Source: Gyromitra esculenta
Taxonomy: Eukaryota; Ascomycota; Pezizomycetes; Pezizales; Discinaceae
Assembly (NCBI GenBank): GCA_038503075.1
Contig: JBCAML010000001.1
Span: forward strand, 3,162,001-3,226,000
DNA length: 64,000 bases
Direction: 5' to 3'
Shown here: one piece after another, positions 44,082 to 57,465 of the stretch
Position numbering within the stretch: the stretch's first letter is position 1
How the letters are laid out: every line of letters starts with the position of its first letter
The notes under the pieces: model-generated
The model's database searches: none
Told to the model about the DNA's origin: nothing
Seen by the model: the letters and a program-made list of their open reading frames with translations, nothing else
Program-made: the position numbers and the translations under genes

Positions 44082-44645
44082 TTACCCATAAAGCCTTGCA
44101 AATTCAGGAAGAGGCGACCTGGAGATATAGATAGTCAACAACGGCACCTTTTTCTTAATTGGCCGGGTCTTTTCCTTCATAGCCGCAAACGGATCTTCCT
44201 CTTCTTTTTCGTCATCGTCTTCCTTCCTGTTCTGCGATCCTCTCCCCTTGCCCCGTTGGCCATTTCTATTGTAGATGGTCGGATTCTTTCTCTGGCGCTT
44301 GCTGTTTTGTTTGTTTTTACTCGGAACCTCCTTTTGTGTGAGCTCGATCATCACACTCGAGAGCGCAGAGTATTGATACCAACCCCCACCTTGCTCACTG
44401 ATACGACGCTTTATTATTTCGGCGATTGTGATAGCTTTGGAAGCAACCTGGGACTGTGCGACGAGGGCTATGGCGGGGTGGGCCACAACAGAATCAGAGC
44501 CCACAGGAGACTCAGCAGGAGGACCAGGGTAGAGAATTCGGAGGCATTGTGAGGTCTTCTTCCGGATAGAATGCGTGGCGATTATTGAAAATTGAGGGAT
44601 GTCCGCGGCGGCGGGGACTACAGCGGCGGCCATTGGGGAGATCAC
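44082..44645 (-). CDS. Alba-domain nucleic-acid-binding protein
   Basis: A single open frame gives 187 residues from the first ATG at 44645; a second in-frame ATG at 44633 (MAAAVVPAAADIPQFSIIAT) is equally possible. The Alba-type core runs from FSIIATHSIRKKTSQCLRIL to VASKAITIAEIIKRRISEQG and GGWYQYSAL, the block shared by fungal Alba-like proteins and RNase P/MRP subunits of the Rpp25/Pop6 type. A basic and acidic low-complexity linker follows (RKNPTIYNRNGQRGKGRGSQ, DDDEKEEEDP), then VPLLTIYISRSPLPEFARLYG, also typical of the C-terminus in fungal members. Such proteins bind RNA or DNA as dimers. Which branch it belongs to cannot be decided here. Confidence 0.8.
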   Translation of the reverse strand: MISPMAAAVVPAAADIPQFSIIATHSIRKKTSQCLRILYPGPPAESPVGSDSVVAHPAIALVAQSQVASKAITIAEIIKRRISEQGGGWYQYSALSSVMIELTQKEVPSKNKQNSKRQRKNPTIYNRNGQRGKGRGSQNRKEDDDEKEEEDPFAAMKEKTRPIKKKVPLLTIYISRSPLPEFARLYG

Positions 44646-46295
44646 TAAGGGGGAGATAGTAAAGTTCGAATTCCGTAGCTTTAGCTTTGAGCCTCAACGC
44701 TGGTTGAGGTGAAATTCAGATCTTCGGAACGTGTGAGGCGCTAACTGGAAGGGGAGATCTTCGCCAAGGCGATTGGACGCCTGCCTAATGGGGATTTCTC
44801 GCTTGGCCTTGTTTCGCGCTCGGACGTTTTTGAGGTGTCGGTTGGGGGACCAAAGAATTCAAGGCGTCACTTTTTTTTAGAACGTCAAAGGGGGGAGGAA
44901 GGCCGGGTAACGATATGTTTACCATGGGAACACTGCTGGCTTGATGGTGGCTTGAAGTATCCGTTCGGGCTTCCTTGCGAGAAAATGCACGCACTCTAGG
45001 CGCATATGATACATGTATGTAGCAAGGTGGTAATGTTCGGCGTCGTGTGTTGTGTGCACGGTGCATCGGTTCAGTTACTCCGTTCCAAGTAACGCTGACA
45101 GCAGCCGGTAGAAATAAGATACATGTAGAGCAGAGGGGTCTCCTAGCTACAGACTCGTGCGTGCACCTGTTCCCGCTGCTGCAAGGCGAAAGGAGTGAAC
45201 AGTAACCAACGAGACGAACAGCATTTTGCATGGACGCAACGCTATCTGCTCTAATCAATTGCCATCAAACACCACCATCCACCAAGCCATCCTTAGTATA
45301 TTTTCGCTTCCCCACCACAGCCTAGCTTCCCCGCGTTCCTCGTCCTCTTATTGTTGTTGCTGTCTGTTGTCGCTCCTTTCTCGCGATCGGTCGACAAACG
45401 GGTGTTGACACGTCGGCAGTAGCCCTGTGGTAGTGGTCTTGGAACACAAGCAGGCGCAGGAAGGAAATAAAGAAATAAAGAAGTAAAGAAGCAGGCATAA
45501 AGCAGCAGATCAAGAAGATCAGGATTCAAGAGGAGGCTGCAACATCTAGCATACTGCATTCTTTCTTTCTGCCCCTCCAACTTGCCACTCTGCTCCTGCT
45601 GCTGCAGCACCTCCTGCTCTTGCACCTTTCAATCTTCGCGCCCATATCACTGTCGTACATGTAGGGGGAGGGGAGGGGGTAGGTGCTTTGCAAAACGTCC
45701 AATAGCTGTGTTTCTTCTCTTGCAATCCATTTGCTTCTGCTGGGGGGGTCCCGCCGGCCATAAGCCAAACGAAATTTCTCCCTCACGCTTGCTATTAAGC
45801 TTGCTGCTCTCTCCCATGGTTTCTTGGTTTTTTTCTTTTTTAGACTCCTTGGTGCCGCTTGAACGTCTCCTGCGAGGTCGCCCTCTTGCTAACGTATGAA
45901 ATCTCCCTTGCCTCCACTCTGCACCCTGTCTGATTCCTGTCGTACACGAGTAGTGGCTATCGCTGTGCTAGCCTGCTCTCGATCGATAAACCCGGGATAT
46001 CACCTACTCTAACATAGATAGCAGCCAGCCAGTTCGATAGCTACCTACCTCTTACTACGGTGGTAGCCACATCAGCCTCTCAACCAACCTCATCAGGTCT
46101 TGATCTCGCTCGTTTCTGCTTACGCTTTGTCCGCTCTATTCTTTTTGCCTTTTTCTCTCCTTCTGCTCACTTCTCTATCCCAACCTCTCTCTTCCACATA
46201 TACCGCCCAGTGATATTTGTCGTGTTTCGCCTTACCTCCTCCGACGTCTTCCCGCCGTCGCCGCTGTCACTTAACTTTTCGAAAACTTTAATTTT
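44646..46295. other. Promoter and leader region of the Ahc1-like gene
   Basis: About 1.6 kb between the divergent Alba and Ahc1-like genes. It holds three TACATGTA palindromes within 660 bp (45010-45017, 45120-45127, 45656-45663). From about 45300 on, the plus strand is strongly pyrimidine-rich (CT tracts), as in a long fungal 5' leader. No coding region is supported. Confidence 0.55.
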
Positions 46296-49001
46296 TTGAC
46301 TTTCCCTACCACCCCCCCCAAAAACCACCTCCCGCTCAGTCGCGCCGCCGCTCACGTCAACGCAACGAAAATCTTGGAAAGTGGACTAACGACGTCAACC
46401 GACAACACAAAAGGTCACGACAGCCGGTTTCCCAGGAACGAATTCCGGGACTCCTTCCCGCCTCCAAAATTGTATTCTGTAATGGCGGCTACCCCTGCTG
46501 CGGTTCGGGAATCAACTCCGACGGAGGTTCGGAGGCGGATGTCGAAGATTGGCATCCCTGGCTCCGCCCGTGATGTAGCTGAGGAAAGGCCGCCGGTAAA
46601 TAAAAAGATGAAAATGTCGGTGATGGCGACTTTGCGTGGCGACGAAAATGGGCCGTTGTTTGTGGGGGAGTCGAGAGGGCCTGGGGCGGTTCCTGCGATC
46701 ACCAGCAGCAAGGGGAAAGCCACGCAAACTACGGCGCAACCAAACGTCGGCTATTTAGGTACAATACTATCTCTGCTCAGTTATATCGAATCAGCGGTTA
46801 TGGAAATAAATATATTTATTTCAAATTTTACCATCGCTTCGGTTGATATTGTGTGCCATTATTGCTTCGAGCTCATCTTGCTAACCAGCACCTTCCTTCT
46901 CACAAGATCCCTCCAATCTTCAAAATCTCCGCGAAACCATCTCCCAGCAATTCGACATAGAAATTCTCCTCAAACATCGGGAATTGGGCCTTATCGAGCA
47001 AGAAATCGCTAAAACCCAAATATGTATTGAACAACTCAGACGCTGCACACTAAAACCCTACCAATCTCCTGAAATCTCTTTGGAAGGCTATACTCCTGAA
47101 CACAAAGACAATGGGATCCCGGACTATGCTCCGCCTCATTGGAGCGTTGTCGACGGACCGTATACTCGACACTACAAACAGTGGCTGTTACCGGACCCAA
47201 GGTTTGATGGCTATGGCCCCGATGGGCCTCCAGTTTACCACGCCGGAAAAAGTACTAGAAGCCAAAAGAGCCTCGAGCCGACCCAAACCTACACAGTGAG
47301 CGGGAGGCCACAGAGACAGAGCGTAATCAAAGTTCAGCAGAGAGGGGGAACAGGAACCCAGCAGTGTATTTTTAGAAGGAGTGACGGTGCTACTGTCAGG
47401 TATGTTCCCCCGGACATTACCTAAACTTCCCTGTTTAGGAGTTACCAGCTATCTACAAAATATACTGGGGTTTCAATTACGTACGGGAACTGATTTGCGG
47501 GCTGTTCAATATAAGACTTGAATGCCTGGATTGTAAACGAAGTGATTTTAGCTCTGCCCAGGGTTTTATCAACCACTGCCGTATCGCGCATCAGCGTGAA
47601 TACGCATCGCATGAAGCTGCTGCGTTTGCTTGTGGTCAGACTGTAGAAGAGACAGATGAGGGATTCATCTCGCAGTACCCGAGGAATCCTGTAGACCCAC
47701 CATCAAGGAATACCCGACAGACCCAGCAACAAGTTCTCACCCCACAAAACTCCTTCGGCCCCAGCCCCCGAGGGAGTATCTCCGGGCCTTCAGAAGCATT
47801 CGCTGTGCCAACACCACGGCCAACACCACTCCCCAAAAACAAAAGCGCACCAAGTGCGCCAGCGACGCAGAGGAAAAATGGAAGAATTTCTAGTAGAGCA
47901 GCTATGACAACCCCGAGAAGAGAAATTTCGGAAAATGGATCGAGGAGGCCGCCGACACCACCACAGGATAGTACGGTTTATAAAACGCCACACCTGGAGG
48001 GGCTGTTGAAGCGGAAAAAAATAGAGATCGATTTGACGAAGATGGTGAAGGAAGTGAAGGGAGAGAAGATCGATTGGGATATGGAAACTTGGAGTGCTTC
48101 AGAATCGTCATCAGATGAATCGGAAGACAGTTTAGAGGGGTTTAGGGATAGAGATGGCGATGTTGCTATGATGGATGTGGAGAAGATTGCTGAAAGAGAA
48201 AGGGGGAGAGAATCGGCCTTGGTCGAAAGTCAAGATAAACTTGGAGCAGTTAGACAAGAAAGTCTTGGGTTGAGCGTTCCAGTGGCGGCGTTAGGGCGAA
48301 GCATATCGAGGATGTCACCGGCTCCATCAGCCTCATCGCTACCGGTACCGAGGGCCGGAGCTCATACTGAGGAGCTCAGTAAAACAGCTTCTGTTCAAAA
48401 GCAAGCGACTATCATGCTAGATGAACAAGCATGTTCTATGGGAGATAGCCGACGCTCACCATTTAATATGGGATTGGATGGGAGTTACGATTATGATGCG
48501 TCCTCCAGCGATGATGAGGATGGCTACAAAAGCGATGCGGACGCCCACGAGGATGTTGAGATGGAGGTTGAAAGTACCACGAGTCATAGTAGCGAAGAGG
48601 ATCAAATATCTCCCACCAATACCACCGGCTTCAAGCAGCACACCCCACTTCCTTCTCAGAAGATGGAGAACCCTTCTAGCTCACCAATTCATCATACCAC
48701 ACGTCAACCGGTTGCCGTTGCTCCAATTAGCCCAGCTCTTTCAATCATCATTGAAGATATCGAAGCGCAGATGACAACTCCAGCAAAGATCCAAACCACC
48801 AAGATGCCTACGGTGTTGACCCCGATTTCTCCTGCGGCTGCGAGCTCGTCGAAGCAGGTTCGATTTGTTATGCCTACCTCCAAGAATGGGATTAGGAAAC
48901 TCGGAAACAATCCAGGTGGAGTTCTAGAAAGCGGTCTGGCGAAGATGAAGTTTGGTAACATTAGAAAAAGCGGGGTGTTTGGCTCTGGGGAAGGAAGATA
49001 G
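46296..49001 (+). CDS. Ahc1-like C2H2 zinc-finger protein (ADA/HAT-complex type)
   Basis: Three exons (46296-46758, 46907-47399, 47516-49001) give about 813 residues. The second intron ends CAATATAAG, which joins DGATVR to LECLDCKRSDFSSAQGFI, NHCRIAHQREYASHEAAAF and ACGQ; this places a C2H2-like finger (C-x2-C...H-x3-C...H) in one frame. The SAQGFINHCRIAH block and the upstream helical part (LKHRELGLIEQEIAKTQICI, EQLRRCTLKPY) resemble fungal Ahc1-type proteins linked to the ADA histone acetyltransferase complex. The C-terminal 350 residues are acidic and Ser-rich, probably disordered, ending RKSGVFGSGEGR. The start is uncertain: 46296 is the first in-frame ATG, but 46482 (MAATPAAVRESTPTEVRRRM) begins a more protein-like stretch. 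The family call rests on the finger and is inference. Confidence 0.68.
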
Positions 49002-49913
49002 ATGGAAAGTTGAGTCGGTTAGCAGAATCAAGCCCATCGTGATCTTCTTGGCCCTTGCTTAGTTTTCTTCTCCTTTCTCTTTTGTTTCCCAGGCTGAGCG
49101 TTGCACTCTTCTATTCTGATAAATATTTATTATTCACTGTTAGAAAAATTGATAGGCACCTTTTAGCCTCATGCCCCCCCCCCCGGATTTTTCTACTTCT
49201 TCATCTTATGTTCTATTTAGTAGCGCTGTTTTTTTTTATGCTTTTATATAGTTTTCTAGTTTTCTGGGGATAAATGGTGTGATATGCTAGTGCTTATAAG
49301 CGTGAGCGTATGAGAGGAGAGCAACGGTACGTGGATCTCTCGCGGAAAAGGGACTTGTGTGGAGAGAAGTGGAGAGCTGTTGTATATTACCGTTGGAAAC
49401 TACAAGATTCATGCTCTACTTCATCATTTTTGGCATATTCTAAATTCTCTACCCGTTATTCCGCTACACAACTATAGCTTTCAAGACTGGAATATCGTAT
49501 CCTTGTAGCGAGACTATTCCCTGATGATTTGTTTCCCCTCTTTGGATGCTATAATGTTGACTTTTACCCTAAATTTAAAGAAACCCATGCCAATCACACA
49601 GCCCCAGTGAGACTCGACTAATTATTAACGAGCCCAGCAAGTATTAATAAGATAAGTCCTATGCTAGATTATGCTCCTGGCTGGATGTTGTGTGACCACT
49701 GTGTGCGTACATATAATCAAGAGTGATATTTGGTGGAGCGGGTGGGTCTGTTGCACGTGACCGTTATGCAGGCTCTCAAGTATTGCTACACAAGCGCTTG
49801 AGCCACATGTTCTTGTTTCAACGTTTACTTTAACGTTGTCCTCCTGTCAACATTCTGCAGATCCAAACACCACACACGAACAGCAGGGAGAGAGAGAGAG
49901 CGCACGAGAGAAT

Positions 49914-52839
49914 ATGGACTTTCTTAGATCCGCCGTTTCCTCTGCTATATCTAAGGGGCCTCCGTTCCCTTATACTTTTGGCGACAGAGTGGACGTTGAT
50001 AACTCGATCTGGACTCTGTACAATGGAACAAGAAGAGTACGAACTTATAGCTTTTTCACTGCTTTAAAAAAAAAAAAAAAAAAAGCCTTTTTCTGTATAG
50101 CAAAGCTCTTGCTGAAAGAAAGTTCTAGGAAGATGGGTCGAACTGTAGCATTTTCTCATTCGAAGTGAGCGATTCTACTCGAAGCCGATTACCACTCGCC
50201 AAGAACGCAGTTCGAAAACTGAGGACTCTACGCCATCCAGGTGTGATCAAAATTATCGACAGTGTAGAGACAGATTCATATATTTATATCGCTACGGAGA
50301 GGGTTGTGCCCTTGACCTGGCATGTTAGAAGGGATGCCCTAAATGCCGAAACGATCAAGTGGGGGCTTTATAGTACTGCTGTGGGCTCCCATTTGTTGCG
50401 AATATTGCCACGAATAGGTCAGAGTGGGCTGATTTGAAGAGGTTGGAGAAATTAGACTACGTTGAAGTTTATCAATGAGGAGGCTGCCTCGATGCACGGG
50501 AATATCAGGGTATCGTCGATATTCACAAGTGAGAGCGGAGAGTGGAAATTGGCAGGGTTTGAGGTTCTCAGTTCGATGAAGGACGACGATCCAGTTATCT
50601 ACGTAGGTTCATTTACAGGATCTAGATATTCATTCCATTGTAAAGCTAAGTCAACATGGGGATAGAAATTCGGTAGTTTGTTGCCAGATTCAGGTCGATA
50701 TGCTTCGCCGGAGGTCTTAAAGGGTGGCTGGGATGCTTTAAAGAAGTAGGCTGGACTTATAGCTTACCTAACTAAATATGTAGTGCTCTAACACTATCCT
50801 AGTCAACCACTGAATGCCGCAGACTCGTGGAATTTCGGAACATTGATCTATGAAGTTTTCAATGCCGGCTCATTTACAAACAGCGACCAACTCATGCAAG
50901 CCAAGAAGATACCCGCCAATATGGGCGCATCATACAAACGATTAATCCAACAGAATCCCAAGACACGGCTGTCGATAGCTCATTTCCTCGACCAAGGCAA
51001 GAGAAATAGGGGATTTTTTGATACACCACTAATTCATGTGGCAGAGTTCGTCGAGAACATGGGTGTGAAATCACAAACTGAGAGGGAAGAATTTTTGGGG
51101 AAGCTTGAAGACACTGGTGATCAGTTTCCAGAGGATTTTTTTAAGATGAAAATATTACCCGAATTGTTGAAGAGTGTAGAGTTCGGAGGAGGTACGATAC
51201 CACACCTGGTTATTACGGATTACAGATATGCTAATTTGGTAATCTATTAGGCGGGCCGAAGGTATTTTCGGTGGTTTTGAAAATAGGTGAAAAGTTATCC
51301 GATGAGGAATGGGAATCCACAATCACACCCTGTATCGTTAGGTTGTTTGCCGTACCCGACAGAGCAACCAGAGTATTCTTGTTGGATAATCTTCCGAAAA
51401 TGATCGATCACCTGTCAAATAAGATTGTTAACGACAAAATCTTCCCAGAGATGATGACGGGATTTTCAGACGTTGCGCCGATAGTAAGGGAACAGTCTGT
51501 TAAAGCAGTTCTCACGATAATTTCGAAGGTACGAGACATATGCTCTTTAACTTATAGTTTATATATGACTAATTAACTTCGTACTCCTTAAGCTCTCGGA
51601 TCGTAATGTTAATGGCGACTTATTGAAATACTTAGCAAAAACCCAAAATGATGAGCAGCCGGGGATTAGAACGAATACCACTATCTGTTTAGGAAAGATT
51701 GCTAGGAATCTTGGGCCAAATGTAAAGTGCCCTTACCGTATACGTTTAAAAATTATACTGAGTAATTCGTTGTAGACCAGGGGCAAAGTCTTAACAGCCG
51801 CATTCACCAGAGCTCTCAGAGATCCCTTCGTGCATGCTCGTAGCGCAGCATTAATGGCATTATCTGCTACGGGAGATGTGTTTGACGAAAATGATTGTGC
51901 TACGAGGATAATTCCTGCAATAGCGCCTTCGCTTGTTGATAAAGAGAAGTAAGTAGTTTCTATACATGCTCTCGCTACATAGATAAGAAAACCGGTGCTC
52001 ATACTTCTCACAGAGTCGTCCGTATACAAGCCAGCAAGACCCTTGAAACATACCTCCAAAGAATAAAATCTCTGACGGCAAATTACCCGGACACCGTTAT
52101 CCCACCTCCAACTAATTCCTCGGAAACTGCTGCTGCGCCTCGCATGGCGACGGCACAGGCTGACGATTCGTCATGGGCTGGCTGGGCAATCAGCAGTTTT
52201 ACAAAGAAGCTGAGCACAGCTAGCGGTGAGATCGAAAGAGTTCCAACACCAAATACCAACAGTAGCAGCGATGCAAGACTTGCGTCAGTTCCTGCCATCC
52301 CAGCTCCGAGACAAAATACATTGATGCAACCGAAGGCTGCATCAGCATCATTCAATCGGCCAACAGCTAGTTCGACACCGAAATCATCCTTCGTAAATGA
52401 TGACGATAATGAAGATAATGACCCAGATGCTTGGGGAGACTTGGAAGAAGAAAACTTTTTTGATGCGCCTGTAGAGCCTGTTAAACAAAAGATTTTAGTA
52501 CCCACCACTACTGCCAGCGGGAAAACCACGTGGGACTACGACGACACGGAGCTAGATATATCAGCAATGTTAAATAAATCCAAATCTCCACTTCCGAAAG
52601 GACTTGCCAAGAAAACTTCCACGACTACTACTACCAAAGCTACTCCACGAATAGGAGTCGGCTCAGCATTTTCTAATGGAAGGGGGAATATTACGGTCGC
52701 TAGGCAGCCAGTTAAAACAGCAGGTACCTTTAAGCCAATTGTTGGAGGGGCTGCGGCGAAGAAACCCGAAACTAAAAAAGGACAAGATGCATGGGGTGGC
52801 GATGATGAAGATGACTGGGGAGCTGCATGGGACAAATAG
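49914..52839 (+). CDS. CEX1: SCY1-like pseudokinase (Cex1/SCYL1 type)
   Basis: Nine exons (49914-50036, 50129-50380, 50456-50602, 50666-50745, 50803-51191, 51251-51528, 51593-51721, 51776-51948, 52014-52839) give 798 residues. The order matches Cex1/SCYL1: a kinase-like N-terminus (FPYTFGDRVDVDNSIWTLYN, NAVRKLRTLRHPGVIKIIDS, INEEAASMHGNIRVSSIFTS, LPDSGRYASPEVL, DSWNFGTLIYEVFN) without HRD and DFG motifs, so a pseudokinase; then HEAT repeats (ITPCIVRLFAVPDRATRVFL, VREQSVKAVLTIISK, VHARSAALMALSATGDVF); then a disordered tail ending DAWGGDDEDDWGAAWDK. Family members work in tRNA export from the nucleus and in COPI trafficking. Intron 1 (50037-50128) contains an unbroken run of about 18-19 A. All intron phases agree, and no frameshift was needed. 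Confidence 0.92.
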
Positions 52840-54965
52840 TTTACACATCTAGATTTTGGCTGTAGCTCTAGGAGACTAGTATATTATGTTTAGAGTCGCC
52901 TACTAGTACTTATTACTGATATGCTAAGAACACTGAAGTTTAGTAATGGGGGCAATTTGGTAGTTTAATTATAATTTATGTGAATTGTCCTTGCTTTTTT
53001 ATGCGTACACATGAATACAAGAAAATCCGTTTTCTCTAACCCCTAGACATGTGGAATTATTCATGATTTATCACTCGATGTCAGTTTTTTTTTATCGAGT
53101 GTTATTATTTATTTATTTATTTGCTCATTAGGAACGAATGCGTGTGCTTACCAGTGGTTGTTTACTAGTATCGCACCCGTGCCAGTCCAACAGCTTGGGG
53201 TTGGGTATGAGACTGCTTGTCTATGTGTTGATTAACTATTAATCCGGCGATCACCTAAACTACATGTAGACATTACGGGCATTGATGCGGCTGCTTCCTC
53301 AATAGTTCTTACACAACCTGCTGTTTAAATTTTTTACCATCCATCGGTCTGTTGCCTGTTCGTCCTCCCCTATCATGAACGAAAACCCTAAGAAAATTTC
53401 AGTTCAGCACCAATAATGAAAACTCCAACTAAAACACTAGAAAATATTTCTGCTACTGAAGGATAGGTGGTGCTTGCGTATAGACCTTCTTTTGTGGAGA
53501 AAAATTTCTCATTGCTTCTTTGTGTAGGAGCAATTGCCTTCAGTAAGTTTACATAAAAGTAACTGGATTTTAGTTTATTCCACTCAGAGAACCTGGCGGA
53601 GCGGGTTCTCCACCAAGCAGACTGACAGGCTGACCTAAAAAGCAAAACACGCCTACACCGTGTTTGTTGGTGGTGGCAGGGTGTGCGTTAAGGATTATGC
53701 AATGACTTTTGTTGTGCTTTCTAGGGAAGGGGGGTTTCTTGCAGCGGACCAGAGATTGAATGCGGATACATCGTGCGCAACCTACACCCTTCCTTCCTTC
53801 CTTCCTTCCTTCCTTCCTTCTCTGAATGAGGTGAAGGGGGATACACGTTGAAGTAGTAAAAATTACGCTACTGGGTTTAGTTGCAAACTTCCTCTGACTC
53901 AAATTACCTATTATTATGCGCGTTAGCTATTAACATAACCACTATGAAGACAACCTTAATCACCTTCTAGATATTCGTGTTCTTATTGTTGTTTTGTGCC
54001 TTTCAAGGTATATTGTTGGTTAGGTTCTAGAGAGTGAGTCAACCTAGGTGTCTTGCTGACTAGTTAAATATCATGTGAATTCAATCTTTATATGTAATGC
54101 TAAACGGGACCCTCTTTGGTTTTTCTTTGTCATTCAGGGTATTGCCGAAAGGGTCGGCTACTTCCGTTCTACTAATCCGTAGGAGTTTTTTATAGGTGTC
54201 ACCGAGTGAGAATATATGACTTTAAAATATTAGTAATGATCTGCTAGAGCATCTTCAGTATTTACTGTTTAGATCAGCGACATTAGAGCTCTGTGTCTTG
54301 GGTTGTAGGCACTCTAAACAGGGCTTTTCGACATTTCCCCCTCGACATCAATGATCATGCTAGGGTAGAGAAAGCTGTATTCACATTCGGAATGGCAGTA
54401 GATAAAGTAATCAATTCAAATACTCGTACGCCATTGCCGCTCCCTCCCTCTGGCCCCAAATCTGACCCCGAATCCGAACCCGACCCTTAGCAAACGCGTT
54501 GAAAGAAACCCCTCTAGCTGATATACGTATGATTGCGACAGGAATACAATACACAAAACAAAGAAATTAGAAATAAGCCCTAGTGCCACACCGAGAAGAG
54601 AACGATGAGGAGTAGAAAAAATTCAAGAGAACCTCATCCCCGAACGAAATGAGCTGTTTGGAAAAGTTAAGAGAAGCCAAAATAGAACCAACACGCCCAC
54701 CAAGAACGAGAGATACCGAAGAAAAACATTTTACACGTCACACTGCAGATTTAGTAATAAAATACACTGGTATAAAAAAAGGGAGCCGGGCGGAGCAATA
54801 AAGGAAAAAACAAGCCTTAGATGCAAACGACCATGGTTTCTATCGACGTACTCTCACTGATGGAAAATGCAAAGAAACTGAGCGGCAGATCAGACTAAAC
54901 TAACTGCAGATGACAATCTCCGAAAACGGTGATACCTCCGGAATAAGCCATGACCAGCCTATAAT
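52840..54965. other. Convergent intergenic region
   Basis: 2.1 kb between the 3' ends of CEX1 and shugoshin. It has a TTTA-type microsatellite near 53107-53121, a CCTT repeat of about seven units (53789-53818) and TACATGTA at 53261-53268. An open frame at 54293-54490 (MSWVVGTLNRAFRHFPLDIN..., Pro/Ser/Asp-rich end) is not assigned; it might be a relic exon. Confidence 0.5.
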
Positions 54966-57465
54966 TTAAAGCATCATGCTCCGCCTTCTACTCGCCATTC
55001 CCAACGCGTTTGTTGATATGTTGTCATCCACCTCAATCTCATCATCGCCGACTAGATCGCTATTGCTCCTTGCGTTCCTGACCCCTTTCGCAGCACCTCC
55101 TAGAGTGATCCTTCGAGAAGCTCTTACAGCCTCACTTAAAGCTGCTGATGCTTCCCCTACATCCATATGTGAAGAGGATGATGGTAGATGGCTATGAACC
55201 ATTTGTTTCCTCTTCAGGCTTGCGCTTTCAGATCGATTTCGTGATTGACTTCCTTCATTACTAGTTGTATTTGCTGGATCGAACGATACTGTTTTCCGCC
55301 TTGATTCCATCGGAACCGCAATTTGTGACATATCTGATCTTCTTCCACTTGTTCCGTCTTGTAGAAGATCTGTTAATGAACTCTGATGAAGATTGCTTGA
55401 CCTCCTTTTTCTATGTGTCATGACGCTCGCTGGTAATCCTTGCTCTAGCTCGCTCTCTCGACTAGGATTTCTCTCTAAAAGCCCGCCTATCCCGGTGTCC
55501 TTTACTTTTCTGGGCTCGTCTCCCGCGTCAACAGCCAAGGATGCGTGAGGTAGGATCGGTAAATCAAACCATTGTTTTCCAGCAACTCCCTCCACTTCAT
55601 ACTCCTCCTGCTTGATCATCAATTCTTCAGCACTATCCTTACTTCTCAACTGCCCCCCACTCGTAGCCCGTCTCGAGGTTTTTACTTCCTTTAGGGGCTC
55701 GCCGGGCCTATCGTCCCTTCTCATTTTGTCCCTCAAGTTCGGCAAGGCATAGTTAACACTAGCTTTCGTTCTTCTTGAAGGTCTGCTGGTACTAGTATCT
55801 ATGTCTGTTGGTAGAACGTCGATGTCACGAGTTTTCGAGCCGTAGGCTTTGATTTTTGGTGGCGCATTAAATTCTAGCTTCTCAAGATCTCCCTCTTTCG
55901 GGAGATTAGATCTGATAGCGGTTTGCTTCAATGGCGAGTTGGATGGGTCCGAGTTTGTGCTTTCTGCAAAGACGTCAGAAAGGCCTACCCTTTTATGACG
56001 TGGGGGGGTAAAAAGATAAAGGAACTTACTGGGACCCAATGCCCTTCTGCCCATCGTGGGAGCGGCGCTCGAAGTCACAGTTTCTCTTGTAGGAATGAAT
56101 TCCTTCGGTTCAACAGGATCAAGTCTAATGGCCCGTCTTCCAGCCTCCACAATCTTCTCGATTTCATTCAATTCCTCCTTATTCATCGCTACTGTTTCGT
56201 CTTCTGGTTCGTCAAGTACAACCAAAGCTACAGGCGGTTTTTGGATTACCACTGGCTGCTTCGTCGCATCTGCCGTCTTTTGTGAGAGTTTTGTGAATTT
56301 GAAGTCCAGGGCTATCTGAGGTTCAATATCTTGCGCTTGATCCCTATCTTCATATCTTCTCTTTTTTTGCTTCACTGGCACATTTGTACTATCCGCTGTG
56401 GTCTGTGATTGAGCCTTAGAAGGAACGGCTGATTTAGAAGATTCCAAGTTAACCGGGAGGGCGCTATCTCTTCTTCGCCTTGGCCGGATATCGAGCATGC
56501 TTGAGGTAGGTGGTTTGAGATCTTCATCGGATTCCGCATCGTCGATTTGTGGGGTTGGAAGTAGTGTTATTTCTTCAAAGCTATTTTAAAAGAGAAGGGT
56601 TAACAATTCTATCCCATATTTAAACAAGCAATGAGCATACTTTATACTATTCCTTCGGTTTTCGTCTGTGTTGAGGCTACTCCTTCGTGATTCGTTTCCG
56701 TTAAGACTCGTTCGTCGATGTTCATCAACATTAAGACTACTACGTCGAGATCGGGCATCTTCAGAAATCGCTGGCAGCGAGCCCTCGGTCCCCATAACCT
56801 CGCTGAAACTGAGACCGCTCTTCCATGTCCTCTGTTCCGGCGATACGATATAAGCTTTCTGCTTTGGTGGTGCTTTAACTATATCCGATCAAAGCTCAGT
56901 TAGCATCTTATCATGGCACATATACAGTGTATATACGAGTGTAAAATGGACACGTACCCTGTGGCGAGAAAGAAATGACTTGTCCCAAACTGTTGACAAG
57001 CGCCTGCATCTCGGCTACCTTCCCTTTAAGCTGTTTCTTTGTAGTTTCCACATTTTCCAGGACAACCTTGCTGCGTTCACGTTTATCCAGGGAAGCTTGT
57101 AGTTTTATGACCTGTTCTCGCAACTCAATATTTTCTGATAGCAAGCGGGTGGTTTCGCTCTCGAGACTGCGAATCCGAATCGATTGTGTGGAGTTGACCC
57201 TATAAATAGCCGGGCGATTGCAGTCATTAATAACCTAGAAACACGAAATTTCTAGGAGTGCTCGCGAGAACAAACCTGGCGATTTCGCGATTCTGGCGGA
57301 TGAACCGCTTTTTGACTGTAATGATTTTTTTTAGCGTATTGGACTAAGATATATCGACAAACAAAGGAATTTGAGGTTGCTAATAAACAGGAAACTTGGA
57401 TGAAACAACATACTTGTCTCGAGAGAATCGTTCTCTGAATGGGGAGGATCGTTTAATCTGGCCAT
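54966..57465 (-). CDS. SGO1: Shugoshin
   Basis: Six exons (57465-57414, 57315-57276, 57199-56958, 56878-56641, 56580-56030, 55963-54966) give about 706 residues. The N-terminus starts MARLNDPPHSENDSLET and runs into a coiled coil (IKKRFIRQNREIARVNSTQS, SLESETTRLLSENIELREQV, LVNSLGQ), the shugoshin homodimer and PP2A-binding part. The basic C-terminal motif is KASVNYALPNLRDKMRRD (about residue 440). Between them exon 4 holds three near-repeats (SRRSSLNVDEHRRTSLNGNE and SRRSSLNTDENRR). Shugoshin protects centromeric cohesin by recruiting PP2A. The last intron (56029-55964, 66 bases, GTAAGT to TTTGCAG) is optional in frame; it is called because its splice sites are strong. Its promoter is shared with DAD2. 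Confidence 0.9.

Noticed and set aside
53789..53818. CCTT repeat as a CRISPR-like or satellite array
   Set aside because: It is a plain 4-base microsatellite of about seven units without spacers.
54293..54490. Small protein-like frame (MSWVVGTLNRAFRHF...)
   Set aside because: 65 codons, no recognised domain, no clear splice partner.
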